A stretch of 64,000 nucleotides of DNA from Natrinema zhouii (lineage in GTDB: Archaea; Halobacteriota; Halobacteria; Halobacteriales; Natrialbaceae), in contig NZ_CP059154.1 in NCBI RefSeq assembly GCF_013456555.2, forward strand, positions 1,364,001 through 1,428,000. Direction: 5' to 3'. The notes under the pieces are model-generated. The model was not told where the DNA came from. It did not search any database and saw nothing but the letters and a program-made list of their open reading frames with translations. A program made the translations under genes and the position numbers. This document shows, piece by piece, positions 43,303 to 52,825 of the stretch; position 1 is the first letter of the stretch; every line of letters starts with the position of its first letter.

Positions 43303-45459
43303 ATGCCGCGCTCTCAGGTCGCCGCGTTCTCGATCGATCGCGTCCAGGTGCTCGATCAGGAGGGGCGAGTCGACGAGTCCCTCGAGCCCGAAATCGACGA
43401 CGAGCGCCTGCTCGAGTGGTACCGGACGATGAAGCGATCGCGGCGACTCGACCGGCGGGTGATCGCCCTCCAGCGACGGGGTGAACTGGGAACGTTCGCA
43501 CCTGCGACGGGGCAGGAGGCCGCCCAGGTCGGAAGCACTGCGGCGCTCGACGAAACCGACTGGACGGTGCCCGCGTTCCGCGAACACCCGTCGGCGCTGG
43601 CCCGCGGCGGGTCGGCCCAGGAGATCATCGAGTACGCGATGGGACTCGAGGAGGGCGGGGAGCCGCCCGAGGACGTGCCGATGATGCCGCCGTCGATCGC
43701 CGTGGGGACCCAGCCGCTCCACGCCGCCGGAATCGGCTGGGCGGAATCGATGAACGACAGCGAGTCGGTCGCGCTCACCTACTTCGGGGACGGTGCGACC
43801 AGCGAGGGCGAGGTGTACGAGGCGATGAATCTGGCCGGCGTTTACGAGGCCCAGACCGTCTTTTTCTGCCAGAACAACCAGTACGCGATCTCGACGCCGC
43901 TGTCGAAACAGACGCGGGCCGCGACCCTCGCACAGAAGGCCATCGCTGCGGGAATCGAACCGATTCAAGTCGACGGCAACGATATTCTGGGCGTCTACGC
44001 GGTCACGAACGAAGCGCTCGAGCGCGCTCGGCGCGGCGTGCCGACGATGATCGAGGCGACGACCTACCGCCGTGAGATGCACACGACGGCGGACGACCCC
44101 TCCGTCTACCGGACCACCGAGGAAGAGGAGTCGTGGGAACCGCTCGACCCGATCCTGCGGTTCGAACGCTACCTCCGAGAACGCGGACTGCTCGACGACG
44201 AGACGATCGACTCGATCGAGTCCGAGATCGAAGCCGATCTCGAGGAGTCACTCGAGGCGGCCCGGGAGACGGAAGCGACTGCCGAGCCGGTGAATATGTT
44301 TGATTACGCGTACGCGGAGCGACCACCGTACCTCGAGCGCCAGCGCGAGGCGTTCGTCGCGGACGACGGGCACACGGTCGCACCAGCCGAGGGGGGCCGG
44401 CGAGGTGACGGTGGGTCATCGACGGCGGACACGGGCACCGGTAACGGAAGCCGCGCTAGCGAGACGGCAGAAGCCACCGAGACTGCCCTCGAGGACGCCG
44501 ACCGACTGAACATGGTCGAAGCCATCCGGGGGACCCTACACGCCGAACTCGAGCGCGACGACGATGTGCTCGTCTACGGCCAGGACGTCGGCGTCGACGG
44601 CGGCGTCTTCCGGGCGACACAGGGGCTGCTCGACGCCTTTCCCGGACGGGTCCACGACGCGCCGGTGGCCGAGGCGGGCATCGTCGGCCTCGGTGTCGGC
44701 CTCGCGGCGGCGGGCTACCGGCCGGTCGCCGAGATCCAGTTCGCCGGGTTCACCTTCCAGGCGTTCGACCAGATCCACCAGCAACTCTCGCGGATTCGCA
44801 GCAGGTCACGCGGGAAGATTACCTGTCCGATGGTCGTCCGCGCGCCGTACGGCCTCGGCGTCTCGGCACTCGAGCACCACTCCGAGAGCTACGAGGCGGG
44901 GTACGCCCACATTCCGGGGCTGAAAGTCGCGATCCCCTCGACCGCACGGGACGCGGCCGGATTGCTGCGCTCGGCGATCCGCAGTCCCGATCCAGTCCTC
45001 TTCTTCGAACCCATGCCGCTGTACCGGGCGGCACGGCGACCGGTCCCCGACGAGACTGTCGTCCCGCTCGGCGAGGCACGCGTGGTCGAGGAGGGAACTG
45101 ACGCCACGGTTATCGCGTGGGGCGCGATGGTCCGAGAGGTCGAGGACGCGGTCGCCGAGCTCGAGGCCGATATCGAGGTGATCGACCTGCGGACGATCAG
45201 CCCGATGGACACCGAAACAGTCCTCGAGTCCGTCCGCAAGACCGGTCGCTGCGTCGTCGTCCACGAGGCGCCGCGGACGGGCGGGTTCGCCGGTGAGATC
45301 GCGGCCCGAATTTCTGACGAGGCCGTCTGGTCGCTCGAGGCACCCATCGAGCGGGTGACGGGCTACGACGTGCCGGTTCCGCTTCCGGCCCGCGAGGACG
45401 CGTACCGACCGGACCCGGATCGGATTCGGGCGGCGATTGAACGGGTGCTCGCTCCGTAG
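43303..45459 (+). CDS. Fused E1 alpha-beta 2-oxoacid dehydrogenase (thiamine diphosphate)
   Basis: A 718-residue single chain joining both halves of E1. The alpha part (about 20-335) has the TPP motif YFGDGATSEGEVYEAMNLA ending FFCQNNQYAIS. A Gly/Ser/Thr-rich linker (about 360-410) follows. The beta part (about 415-718) has DRLNMVEAIRGTLHAELERD, VYGQDVGVDGGVFRAT, AEIQFAGFTFQAFDQI and EHHSESYEAGYAHIPG. E1 decarboxylates a pyruvate- or branched-chain-type 2-oxoacid and passes the acyl to lipoyl-E2. No E2 or E3 gene is next to it. The ATG at 43303 is used; a GTG eight codons earlier is possible. Confidence 0.9.
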   Translation: MPRSQVAAFSIDRVQVLDQEGRVDESLEPEIDDERLLEWYRTMKRSRRLDRRVIALQRRGELGTFAPATGQEAAQVGSTAALDETDWTVPAFREHPSALARGGSAQEIIEYAMGLEEGGEPPEDVPMMPPSIAVGTQPLHAAGIGWAESMNDSESVALTYFGDGATSEGEVYEAMNLAGVYEAQTVFFCQNNQYAISTPLSKQTRAATLAQKAIAAGIEPIQVDGNDILGVYAVTNEALERARRGVPTMIEATTYRREMHTTADDPSVYRTTEEEESWEPLDPILRFERYLRERGLLDDETIDSIESEIEADLEESLEAARETEATAEPVNMFDYAYAERPPYLERQREAFVADDGHTVAPAEGGRRGDGGSSTADTGTGNGSRASETAEATETALEDADRLNMVEAIRGTLHAELERDDDVLVYGQDVGVDGGVFRATQGLLDAFPGRVHDAPVAEAGIVGLGVGLAAAGYRPVAEIQFAGFTFQAFDQIHQQLSRIRSRSRGKITCPMVVRAPYGLGVSALEHHSESYEAGYAHIPGLKVAIPSTARDAAGLLRSAIRSPDPVLFFEPMPLYRAARRPVPDETVVPLGEARVVEEGTDATVIAWGAMVREVEDAVAELEADIEVIDLRTISPMDTETVLESVRKTGRCVVVHEAPRTGGFAGEIAARISDEAVWSLEAPIERVTGYDVPVPLPAREDAYRPDPDRIRAAIERVLAP

Positions 45460-45526
45460 GGGTATCCGGTTCCCGACTCGTCAGGCCCAGAGGTGGACTT
45501 ATTCCGTCGGCACGTGTATGGCCGGT

Positions 45527-45961
45527 ATGGCACAACACGTTCTCGTGGCAGTCGATGACTCGAACCAGTCGACCGAGGCGCTCGAGTTCGCCTGCACGGA
45601 GTATCCGGAGGCGACGATCACCGCGCTCTACGTCCTCGATCCGGGCGACTTCTACGCGGTCAGCGGGATCGAAGGGACCGCGATGGCGAACTACGACGAG
45701 GTACAGGGCCACCACGAGGAGCGGGCCGAAAACATCCTCGAGACGGCGCGCGAACAGGCGGCTGAACACGGCGTCGAACTCGAGACGGAACACGTCCTGG
45801 GCAACATCTCCCGGTCGATCGTCGATTACGCCGCCGAGCACGACATCGACCACATCGTCGTCGGTAGCCACGGCCGGACGGGCGCGAGTCGAATTCTCCT
45901 CGGCAGCGTCGCGGAGACGGTCGCTCGCCGGTCGCCGGTGCCGGTGACGATCGTTCGGTGA
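45527..45961 (+). CDS. Universal stress protein UspA family
   Basis: A 144-residue single-domain USP: MAQHVLVAVDDSNQSTEALE at the first strand and ATP-binding Asp, and the nucleotide motif IVVGSHGRTGASRILLGSVAE ahead of SPVPVTIV, i.e. G-x2-G-x9-G-S/T. It probably binds ATP and acts in stress signalling. An ATG three codons earlier is also possible. It follows the E1 gene by 67 bases in the same direction and may be co-transcribed. Confidence 0.9.
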   Translation: MAQHVLVAVDDSNQSTEALEFACTEYPEATITALYVLDPGDFYAVSGIEGTAMANYDEVQGHHEERAENILETAREQAAEHGVELETEHVLGNISRSIVDYAAEHDIDHIVVGSHGRTGASRILLGSVAETVARRSPVPVTIVR

Positions 45962-46082
45962 TCAGTCGCTCGCCGTCGGAGTCCGTGTTGCAGACGTCGA
46001 TAGCGACTACTCGGAGTAACGGGTACAGCGACTACTGGTCGAGCGGTGTGACGCGAAACGGAACGACAAGAAACGGTGCCGG

Positions 46083-46529
46083 TTAGACCGAGACGGTCTG
46101 GCCTTCCTGTTCGGACTCGGTCGAGTGCATGTCCAGATCGGCCTTCAGTGCCTCGATGGCCTCCTCCGGGTCGGTCTCGGAGTCAAAGACCCGATTGAAG
46201 CCCATCTGTCGGAAGAACGACCGCGTCTCGTCGAAGTCGTCCTGTCCGACGGCGAGGTTCCCACCGATGTAGGTCGTCGCGTCGATGTCGGCGTCGGCGA
46301 TTCGCTGGTGGAAGCCCTCGCAGTCCTGCTTGGCGTGGCCGTAGAGCGACGAGACGAGGACGGCCTCGGCGTCGTTGGCGGCCGCGGCCTCGACGAACTC
46401 CTCCTGGGAGCTCTGTACTCCCAGATTGACGACGTCGAATCCGGCTGCCTCCAGCGCCTGTTCCAGGATGGTAATCCCGACGACGTGTGCGTCGGACCCG
46501 ATCACGCCGAGGATGACTGTCTTCGTCAT
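46083..46529 (-). CDS. glmS: Methylaspartate (glutamate) mutase S subunit, B12-binding
   Basis: A 148-residue cobalamin-binding protein: VILGVIGSDAHVVGITILEQ contains the DxHxxG base-on B12 motif, and LVSSLYGHAKQD and YIGGNLAVGQ complete the flavodoxin-like fold. With the E subunit it interconverts glutamate and 3-methylaspartate, the key step of the methylaspartate cycle used by many haloarchaea for acetate growth. The E subunit and methylaspartate ammonia-lyase are not adjacent here, unlike the usual cluster. Start set at MTKTVILG. Confidence 0.88.
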   Translation of the reverse strand: MTKTVILGVIGSDAHVVGITILEQALEAAGFDVVNLGVQSSQEEFVEAAAANDAEAVLVSSLYGHAKQDCEGFHQRIADADIDATTYIGGNLAVGQDDFDETRSFFRQMGFNRVFDSETDPEEAIEALKADLDMHSTESEQEGQTVSV

Positions 46530-46558
46530 GTGCGTACCACCACAAAGAGGCGGCACCA

Positions 46559-46581
46559 CCATAAACCTAATGATTAATAAT
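46559..46581 (-). promoter_or_regulatory. glmS promoter block shared with the alcohol dehydrogenase
   Basis: The reverse strand has ATTATTAATCATTA, two bases, TTTATGG, identical to the block before the gene at 14183-15250 except for the two spacer bases. TTTATGG lies about 30 bases before the glmS ATG and serves as box A. Confidence 0.5.
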
Positions 46582-46805
46582 GTGCTACTCGTTCACACGG
46601 ATCCCCTCGTGCGATTAGCCGACACGTGATAGCGAACATCGCGGTCGACGAATCATCCGTACACTCTCGAGAAGGATCCGTATCCGATCGTCGACGTACC
46701 GATCGGAAGTCAAGTCAGTCGGTCAGGCGGATTGCTGTGAGTCGTTTTCCGGTGCGCCCGAAGGACGGTCACAGTTGCGCCGGTAATCCGTTACAGCAAT
46801 CCATC

Positions 46806-47516
46806 TCAGACGCGGACGAGCGAGCCGATCGGCGCGTCGGTGCGTTCGCGGGCGCGCCGAATGCCGTCCTCGCCGGCCGCGATGAGCGTGAAGACGCCGG
46901 CGACCTCGGCTTCGGCGGTCTGGGCGATGTCTAACAGGAGTTCCTGGGTCTCGCCCGACCGAATAAGGTCATCGACGACCAGTACCGATTCGCTGGGAGC
47001 GATAGCCGAAGCGGGCAGGTAGTAGGTGAGTTCGATCCCCGACTGCAGGCGCTGGCGGGCCTCGATGAACTCCTCGACGGCGGTCTCCTTTTGCTTTTTC
47101 GCGTAGGCACACCGGACGCCGTAGTAGCTCGCGAGCGCCGCCGCGAGCGTGATCCCGTCGGTCGCGGCGGTGAGGACGACGTCGGGTCGCTCGAAGTCGA
47201 AGCCGTTAGCCACGACCGGGGCGGCCAGATCGAGGAAGGGCTGATCGAAGACGGTCGCCGAATTGTCCACGTACCCCTCGTCGTCCACCCGAATGCGGGC
47301 ATCGAGTTCATCGGCCAACGCCTCCCGGCCGAGTTCTTCGACGACCTCACGTGCGCGGTCCGTTCCGGGGAGGACGTGCCCGTTAACGTACCGGTTGAGA
47401 TCCCCCGCCGGCAGCCCCGTCGTTTCGGCGAGTTCGTCGTAGGTCCGCGTCTCCTTCAACATCCGCAACACGTCGACGGCCCGCAACTGGAGGGCTGCCT
47501 TCTCAGCTCTGTTCAT
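46806..47516 (-). CDS. gfcR: GfcR-type PRTase-domain transcriptional regulator
   Basis: A 236-residue protein. An N-terminal HTH (LRMLKETRTYDELAETTGLP, about 10-60) is followed by a phosphoribosyltransferase-like domain with the PRPP loop VLVVDDLIRSGETQ. This architecture matches haloarchaeal GfcR, the activator of sugar (glucose/fructose) catabolism genes; paralogues exist that may act on purine genes. The ATG at 47516 (MNRAEKAAL) is preferred. PRPP or another phosphosugar could be the effector; this is inferred from the fold. Confidence 0.82.
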   Translation of the reverse strand: MNRAEKAALQLRAVDVLRMLKETRTYDELAETTGLPAGDLNRYVNGHVLPGTDRAREVVEELGREALADELDARIRVDDEGYVDNSATVFDQPFLDLAAPVVANGFDFERPDVVLTAATDGITLAAALASYYGVRCAYAKKQKETAVEEFIEARQRLQSGIELTYYLPASAIAPSESVLVVDDLIRSGETQELLLDIAQTAEAEVAGVFTLIAAGEDGIRRARERTDAPIGSLVRV

Positions 47517-47626
47517 ACGGATATGCATGATTCCGCAACTATGGGTATTACGATTGGAAAATCAGATGGAATCACCACGAACGTGTGTGACTCGGCTGCG
47601 ATAGCGAGACCCTCGAGCACCACCGA

Positions 47627-48319
47627 TCAATACCGGTCGATAGGCGTGTCTCGGCCACGACGCTGGACCAGCCGCCGCATAACTCGCGCCTGGGCCTTCT
47701 GTAAGAGCCGTGCGGCCGTACTCGAGGCACAGCCCAACTCGTCGGCGACCGCGTCGACGCCGGCGTCGCGGGGGACCTCGAAGTAGCCCAGATCGACCGC
47801 GCTCTCGACGGCCTCGAGTTGGCGTTCCGTGAGGTTACCGCAGAGCGGTGCGTGTTGACGGTCGTACTCCCCGATCACTCGGACGGTGGTGTCGATCTCA
47901 TCGGGGAGTCCCTCAAGCATCGCCTGCAAGTCCTCGCCGGCTCCGATGACGATCATGTAGAACGCGGCCTCGGAATCGTAGACGATCGGCGGCACGACGA
48001 CGAGGTTCAGGGCGGCGAACGCCTCGCGCCAGCGCACGTCCTCCGGGCGGGTTTCCTGGCAGATGTAGACGTAGAACGAGTTGTCGTCGATCGGCGTCAG
48101 GTCGTACCAGCGGACCGACTCGACGGTCCCGAGCGCCTCCTCGTAGGGTTCGCGCTCGGCTTCGGCGTAGAACAGTTCGTACTCGAGGCCGTCATCGCGG
48201 CCGGCGCTATTCCACGTCCGAAGCTCCTCGTACCGGACCGCGTCTTCCTCGCGGATGAACCGCTGCATCGGGTGGAGCATCCAGTCGGGCTGGGAGAGGC
48301 GCACGTCGAGGTACTTCAT
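47627..48319 (-). CDS. HTH-10 family transcriptional regulator
   Basis: A 230-residue regulator. The sensor half runs from MKYLDVRLSQPDWMLHPMQR to about 165, with a strand/helix pattern typical of the family. The HTH-10 is LTERQLEAVESAVDLGYFEV, then AVADELGCASSTAARLLQKA. It is the third member of this family in the window. No target can be assigned; the isoprenylcysteine methyltransferase-like gene is divergent to it. Confidence 0.82.
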   Translation of the reverse strand: MKYLDVRLSQPDWMLHPMQRFIREEDAVRYEELRTWNSAGRDDGLEYELFYAEAEREPYEEALGTVESVRWYDLTPIDDNSFYVYICQETRPEDVRWREAFAALNLVVVPPIVYDSEAAFYMIVIGAGEDLQAMLEGLPDEIDTTVRVIGEYDRQHAPLCGNLTERQLEAVESAVDLGYFEVPRDAGVDAVADELGCASSTAARLLQKAQARVMRRLVQRRGRDTPIDRY

Positions 48320-48403
48320 CGGCTATCGTTCGGATCTTCGCTCACGATTCATTTATAAATTGACTAGTAGACTCGTGAGAAAGCCCAGACTCATCGTGGG
48401 GCA

Positions 48404-49084
48404 ATGATCAGGTATGTGTCTCCACCAGTTGACGACGATCGAACGGCCGACGGGGGAGAGTCCGTGACCGTACTCGGGTCAGTGTCGCCGACGACGGCGG
48501 CGTTCGTCGCCGGTCTCGTTCTCGTGCTCGCCAATCTCACCGGGATCGTCGCCAGTGCGCTCGGCATCGCCGAGTACTGGCCGCCCGGCGAACGAGGGTG
48601 GCAGTTCTACGCACACTGGGGGATCTCACAGCTGCTCAACGCCATCCTGTTCGCGCTCGCGTACCTGGACTGGAACAGCCTCGGCCTCCCACGAGTCACC
48701 GCCTTCGTCGCAGGTGCGACTCTGTTCGGCGGCGGCTTCGCCGTCGCGCTCGCGGCCGGCTACGACCTGGGTGTCGAGGAGACGAAAGGACTCTCCGGCG
48801 AGTTGCGAACCGGCGGCTGGTATCGGTACTCGAGGAATCCCCAGTACGTGGGCTACATCGCCGCGACGGTCGGCTTCGCCGTGCTAGCGAACTCCACGCT
48901 GGTGGCCGTCGTCTGTGCGCTCTTCCTCGGCTGGTGGCTCGCGCTTCCGTTCGCCGAGGAACCGTGGCTCCGCGAGCGGTACGGCGAGGAGTACGAACGC
49001 TACGCCGAGCGGGTGCCCCGGTTCGTAGGACTTCGGACGGTACGTGCGATCGCCGAGACTGACGGGGTGAGTACTTCGAGGTGA
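48404..49084 (+). CDS. Isoprenylcysteine/phospholipid methyltransferase-family membrane protein
   Basis: A 226-residue protein with about five membrane segments. The C-terminal catalytic region reads GGWYRYSRNPQYVGYIAATV, then EEPWLRERYGEEYERYAERV, P-RF, the RHPxY...EE signature of the ICMT/PEMT family with SRNPQY in place of RHPxY. Members methylate lipids or prenylated cysteines using SAM. The substrate in haloarchaea is unknown. Its stop directly abuts the stop of the convergent lipoprotein gene. Confidence 0.8.
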   Translation: MIRYVSPPVDDDRTADGGESVTVLGSVSPTTAAFVAGLVLVLANLTGIVASALGIAEYWPPGERGWQFYAHWGISQLLNAILFALAYLDWNSLGLPRVTAFVAGATLFGGGFAVALAAGYDLGVEETKGLSGELRTGGWYRYSRNPQYVGYIAATVGFAVLANSTLVAVVCALFLGWWLALPFAEEPWLRERYGEEYERYAERVPRFVGLRTVRAIAETDGVSTSR

Positions 49085-50389
49085 CTACGCTTCGAGTCGA
49101 TCCTCGAGAACGACGATTGCTTCGGGCAACGCCTCGAGTTGTGCGCCGATCACGACATAGTCCGCGTACTCGCTGAACAGCTCCGTACGCCAGCCGTCGT
49201 CGATCGCACCCCGAATTCGGGAATCTACCAGTCCGAGCTGTTCGTACCCGTCGGCGAGGTGATCCCCGCCGAGCGACGACTCTTCGGGTTCGAACGGTAC
49301 GTCAGCTGCGGACTCGAGCGCGGATTCGCGAACGGTACGGGCATCGTCTGCCGTTTCGAGGGATCGGTGTGCGCCGTCTTCGATCCGTTCGCGTATCGTC
49401 TCGAGCGCGCGTCGGTCACGTTCGAACGCGCAGGCGTACCAGAGGGCGGTCGACGTCTCGTCGTTCGTCGCCGCATCCGTCGTTTGTTCGCTCGCATTCA
49501 CGACCGCGATCTCCCCCTCGAGAAGCACCCGTTCGGCGATCGTCTCCGAGACCTCGGCGTCGACCAGGTCCGTCGGTTCGGTCGAGTCGTTCGGGACGTT
49601 CGCCTCCTCGATCGCGTCGAGCGATCGTTCGAGTGCAGTTTCGAATCGAGATTCGAACGAGCGCTCGTCCTCGAGCCGTTCCTCGTGTCGCCGCTCGAGC
49701 TCCTCGGCGAACGAGACCGCCGCTCGGGCCCGCTCGACGACGCCGCCGATCGATCCGACAGCGAAGGTGCCGCTCGTGCCGTCGCGCGGCCGATTGTCGA
49801 GCCACCACTCGGCGATCTCCAACTCGCTCTCGAGACAGTGCTCGAGGAGTAGCGTTCGCTGTACGTCGTCGCCGACGTGGTCGACGGCGGCGCGTCGGTT
49901 CTCGATTCGCGTTCTGACATCGTCGCGTTCCGATTCGACATCCTCGAGGGTGCGCTCGTCTCGAACCGCCTCGATTGCAACTGCCGCCTCTCCGGCGTAC
50001 CGACGCGCGACGACGCTGCGTTGAAGCGCGTGGAACCGATCCGACGAGTCCTCCAGCGCGTCGCGTCTGGCCCGTGCGATCTCGTGCGTTCGATCGATTT
50101 CGTCTCGGACGGCCTCGTTCGGCACGTCGTCGGCCTCGAGCGGCTCCGGGACGACGTCGATCAGTTCGTCGAGACGGACGATGGCCTCGCCAACGGACGA
50201 CTCGTTCGGCTGAACAGGGGCCGGGCGCTTGATTTCGGGGCGGTCCATCGCGAGGATCGGCGCGAGTTCGTCGGCTTCGAACCGTCGCCGCGGGTCGTCC
50301 GACTCGAAAAATTCGAGGCAGCCGGCGGTCGCTCCGAGAACGCCAGTCCCGATCGAACCGAGCACGGTTCGTCGATCGAGACCCGTCAT
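49085..50389 (-). CDS. Tat-exported lipoprotein with extended helical body, function unknown
   Basis: A 434-residue protein. MTGLDRRTVLGSIGTGVLGA then TAGC is a twin-arginine signal ending in a lipobox, so the mature protein is lipid-anchored on the outer face of the membrane. The rest is strongly acidic and helical, with repeated coiled-coil stretches (ERRHEERLEDERSFESRFET) and no enzyme motif. Solute-binding and peptidase signatures are absent. It could be a scaffold or surface protein. Confidence 0.75.
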   Translation of the reverse strand: MTGLDRRTVLGSIGTGVLGATAGCLEFFESDDPRRRFEADELAPILAMDRPEIKRPAPVQPNESSVGEAIVRLDELIDVVPEPLEADDVPNEAVRDEIDRTHEIARARRDALEDSSDRFHALQRSVVARRYAGEAAVAIEAVRDERTLEDVESERDDVRTRIENRRAAVDHVGDDVQRTLLLEHCLESELEIAEWWLDNRPRDGTSGTFAVGSIGGVVERARAAVSFAEELERRHEERLEDERSFESRFETALERSLDAIEEANVPNDSTEPTDLVDAEVSETIAERVLLEGEIAVVNASEQTTDAATNDETSTALWYACAFERDRRALETIRERIEDGAHRSLETADDARTVRESALESAADVPFEPEESSLGGDHLADGYEQLGLVDSRIRGAIDDGWRTELFSEYADYVVIGAQLEALPEAIVVLEDRLEA

Positions 50390-50610
50390 TCGTCATTCTC
50401 CGCGTCGCCGTCGCATTTGTTCTCGGTGGTTGCGTCGTTCCCACAGCCCGCAATGAACGGAGTGGTCGCCGCCAGAACCGTGCCGAGGGGTTGGCGTCGA
50501 GAGGACCAGAGGGAGAACATACGATCAGGTTCGTGACATCAGATAAATAACTTCTCATCGGCTATCGATCGAATTATCGCACGGGGACTGTACAGAACCG
50601 AGATAGGTCG

Positions 50611-52554
50611 TCAGCCCTGCAGGAAGTCCGGCTCCGTCCGCTGCTCGTCGTGTTCGGCCTCGAGATGGCTTCGAAACTCCTCAATTTCGACGTCGTACTC
50701 CTGGTCCTCGAAGCGGTCCCGAACCGAGATGTTGCCGTCGTCCTCCTCGTTGTCGCCGACGATGATCTGGTAGGGCACTCGATCGTCGTGAGCGGCGCGG
50801 ATCTTCCGCTCTAACGTGCTGTCGCGGCCGTCGACCTCGACGCGGAAGTCGTCGAACTCGTTGGCGACCCGGTGGGCGTAGCCGAGGTTGTCGTCGGAGA
50901 TGGGCAGTACGCGGACCTGTTCGGGCGCGAGCCAGAGCGGGAACCGGCCCTCATAGTGCTCGATGAGCATCATGAAGAACCGCTCGTAGCTGCCGTACAG
51001 CGCGCGGTGGATCATGACGGGGCGGTGTTCCTCGTTGTCCTCGCCGACGTAGTCCAGGTCGAAGCGCTCGGGCATGTTGAAGTCAAGCTGGACCGTCGGG
51101 CCGTCCCACGAGCGGCCGATGGCGTCCTCGAACGCGAAGTCGATCTTCGGCCCGTAGAACGCGCCGTCGCCCTCCTCGATCTCGTACTCGTGGCCGTGAG
51201 AGTCGAGGACGCTCTCGAGTTGCTCCTCGGCGCGGTCCCAAATCTCGTCGCTCCCGACCGATTTCTCGGGGCGCGTGGCCAGCGCCATCTCGTACTCGAG
51301 GTCGAACGTGTCCAGCACGTCCGTGATCATGTCCATGATCTGCTCGACTTCCGACTTGATCTGTTCGGGGCGGACGAACAGGTGACCGTCGTCGATGGTA
51401 AAGGCCCAGACTCGAGAGAGCCCGGAGAGTTCGCCGCGTTGCTCCTTACGATACACCTTCCCGTTTTCCGCGTAGCGGATCGGGAGGTCGCGGTAGCTCC
51501 AGGAGTGGTCCTGGAAGATGGCGGCGTGGCCGGGACAGTTCATCGGCTTCAGGCCGAACTCGTCGTCGCCGACGTCGAAGATGAACATGTCGTCCTGGTA
51601 GTTCTCGTAGTGGCCCGACCGGTGCCAGAGGTCCGTCTTGAAGACGTGGGGCGTCTCGACGTAGTCGTAGCCCGCGTCTTCGTTGAGATCCTCGACGAAT
51701 CCCTCGAGCTCCTTGAGCACGGTCTTCCCGGCGGGGTGATACAGCGGGAGGCCGGGCCCCGTCACGTCCTGAATCGAGAAAAGGTCCATCTCGTTGCCGA
51801 TCCGGCGGTGGTCGCGCTTCTCGGCTTCTTGCTTCCGATTGAGGAACGCCTCGAGGTCGCTCTCGTCCTCGAAGGCGGTGCCGTAGATGCGCGTCTGCAT
51901 CGTGTTCTCCTCGTCGCCGCGCCAGTAGGCGCCCGCAATCTCGAGCAGTTCGACCGCGCCGATCTCGCCCGTCGACTCGACGTGCGGGCCGGCACAGAGG
52001 TCCTCCCACTCGCCTTGCCTGTAGAACGTGACGGTGTCTCCCTCCTCGGCGAACTCCGCGAGGAGTTCGAGCTTGTAGGGCTCGTCGGCCAGTCGCTCCT
52101 CGGCCTCCTCGATCGAGACGACCTCGCGCTCGATCTCGTAGTCGTCGGCGATGATCTCCTCCATTTCGTCCTCGAGGTCGGCGAGGTTCTCCTCGTCGAT
52201 ATCGAGGTTGTCGAAGTCGTAGTAGAAGCCCTCGTCCGTCGGCGGGCCGATGGCGAGGTCGACGTCGCCGTAGTGGCGCTCGACGGCCTGGGCGAGACAG
52301 TGCGAGGCGGAGTGGCGCATGACCTGCAGGTACTCCTCGGACTGGTCGGTGACGATCTCGAGTTCCGCGCCGTCGTAGACCGGCTCCTCCTTGGCGACGA
52401 GTTCGCCGTCGAGTTTGCCGGCGACCGTGTCGCTGCCGAGCCCGGGACCGATCTCGTAGGCGCAGTCCTCGACCGTGGCGTCTTCGGCGACCTCGAGTTC
52501 CGATCCGTCGGGTAGTACGACTGCGATCTGCTCTTGTGAATCTGATTCTGACAT
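50611..52554 (-). CDS. thrS: Threonyl-tRNA synthetase
   Basis: A 647-residue class II synthetase. The TGS domain is about 1-65 ([20 protein letters not shown]). The editing domain of bacterial type has [12 protein letters not shown] (HxxxH) and downstream Cys/His. The catalytic core has [25 protein letters not shown] (zinc Cys), [20 protein letters not shown] (motif 2) and [20 protein letters not shown] (motif 3). The anticodon domain ends near [18 protein letters not shown]. Many archaea use a different N-terminal editing module, so this copy is bacterial-like. The ATG at 52554 begins MSESDSQEQ. Confidence 0.96.
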   Translation of the reverse strand: MSESDSQEQIAVVLPDGSELEVAEDATVEDCAYEIGPGLGSDTVAGKLDGELVAKEEPVYDGAELEIVTDQSEEYLQVMRHSASHCLAQAVERHYGDVDLAIGPPTDEGFYYDFDNLDIDEENLADLEDEMEEIIADDYEIEREVVSIEEAEERLADEPYKLELLAEFAEEGDTVTFYRQGEWEDLCAGPHVESTGEIGAVELLEIAGAYWRGDEENTMQTRIYGTAFEDESDLEAFLNRKQEAEKRDHRRIGNEMDLFSIQDVTGPGLPLYHPAGKTVLKELEGFVEDLNEDAGYDYVETPHVFKTDLWHRSGHYENYQDDMFIFDVGDDEFGLKPMNCPGHAAIFQDHSWSYRDLPIRYAENGKVYRKEQRGELSGLSRVWAFTIDDGHLFVRPEQIKSEVEQIMDMITDVLDTFDLEYEMALATRPEKSVGSDEIWDRAEEQLESVLDSHGHEYEIEEGDGAFYGPKIDFAFEDAIGRSWDGPTVQLDFNMPERFDLDYVGEDNEEHRPVMIHRALYGSYERFFMMLIEHYEGRFPLWLAPEQVRVLPISDDNLGYAHRVANEFDDFRVEVDGRDSTLERKIRAAHDDRVPYQIIVGDNEEDDGNISVRDRFEDQEYDVEIEEFRSHLEAEHDEQRTEPDFLQG

Positions 52555-52825
52555 GACTGTGGGTGTGGTGAAAATCCCGGTGGCGTGTCCGCGCCGTGTC
52601 CCGCACACTGGTCGACCGTGGCCGACACAATACGCGGTAGGTGGGAATTAAAAACGGGCAAACGCCCCTGTAAAGCGGACACCTACCATCGTGGCTACGG
52701 CTACTCTCGAGCGGGATAAAAGTATTATGATGGGGCCGAGCCGGTCGGAACTGGTCGATCGTCGCGTCCGCTCGACGGGCGAGTGCGACCGGTACTCGTT
52801 TTTCGCGTCCCGTCGATAGGCCGGT

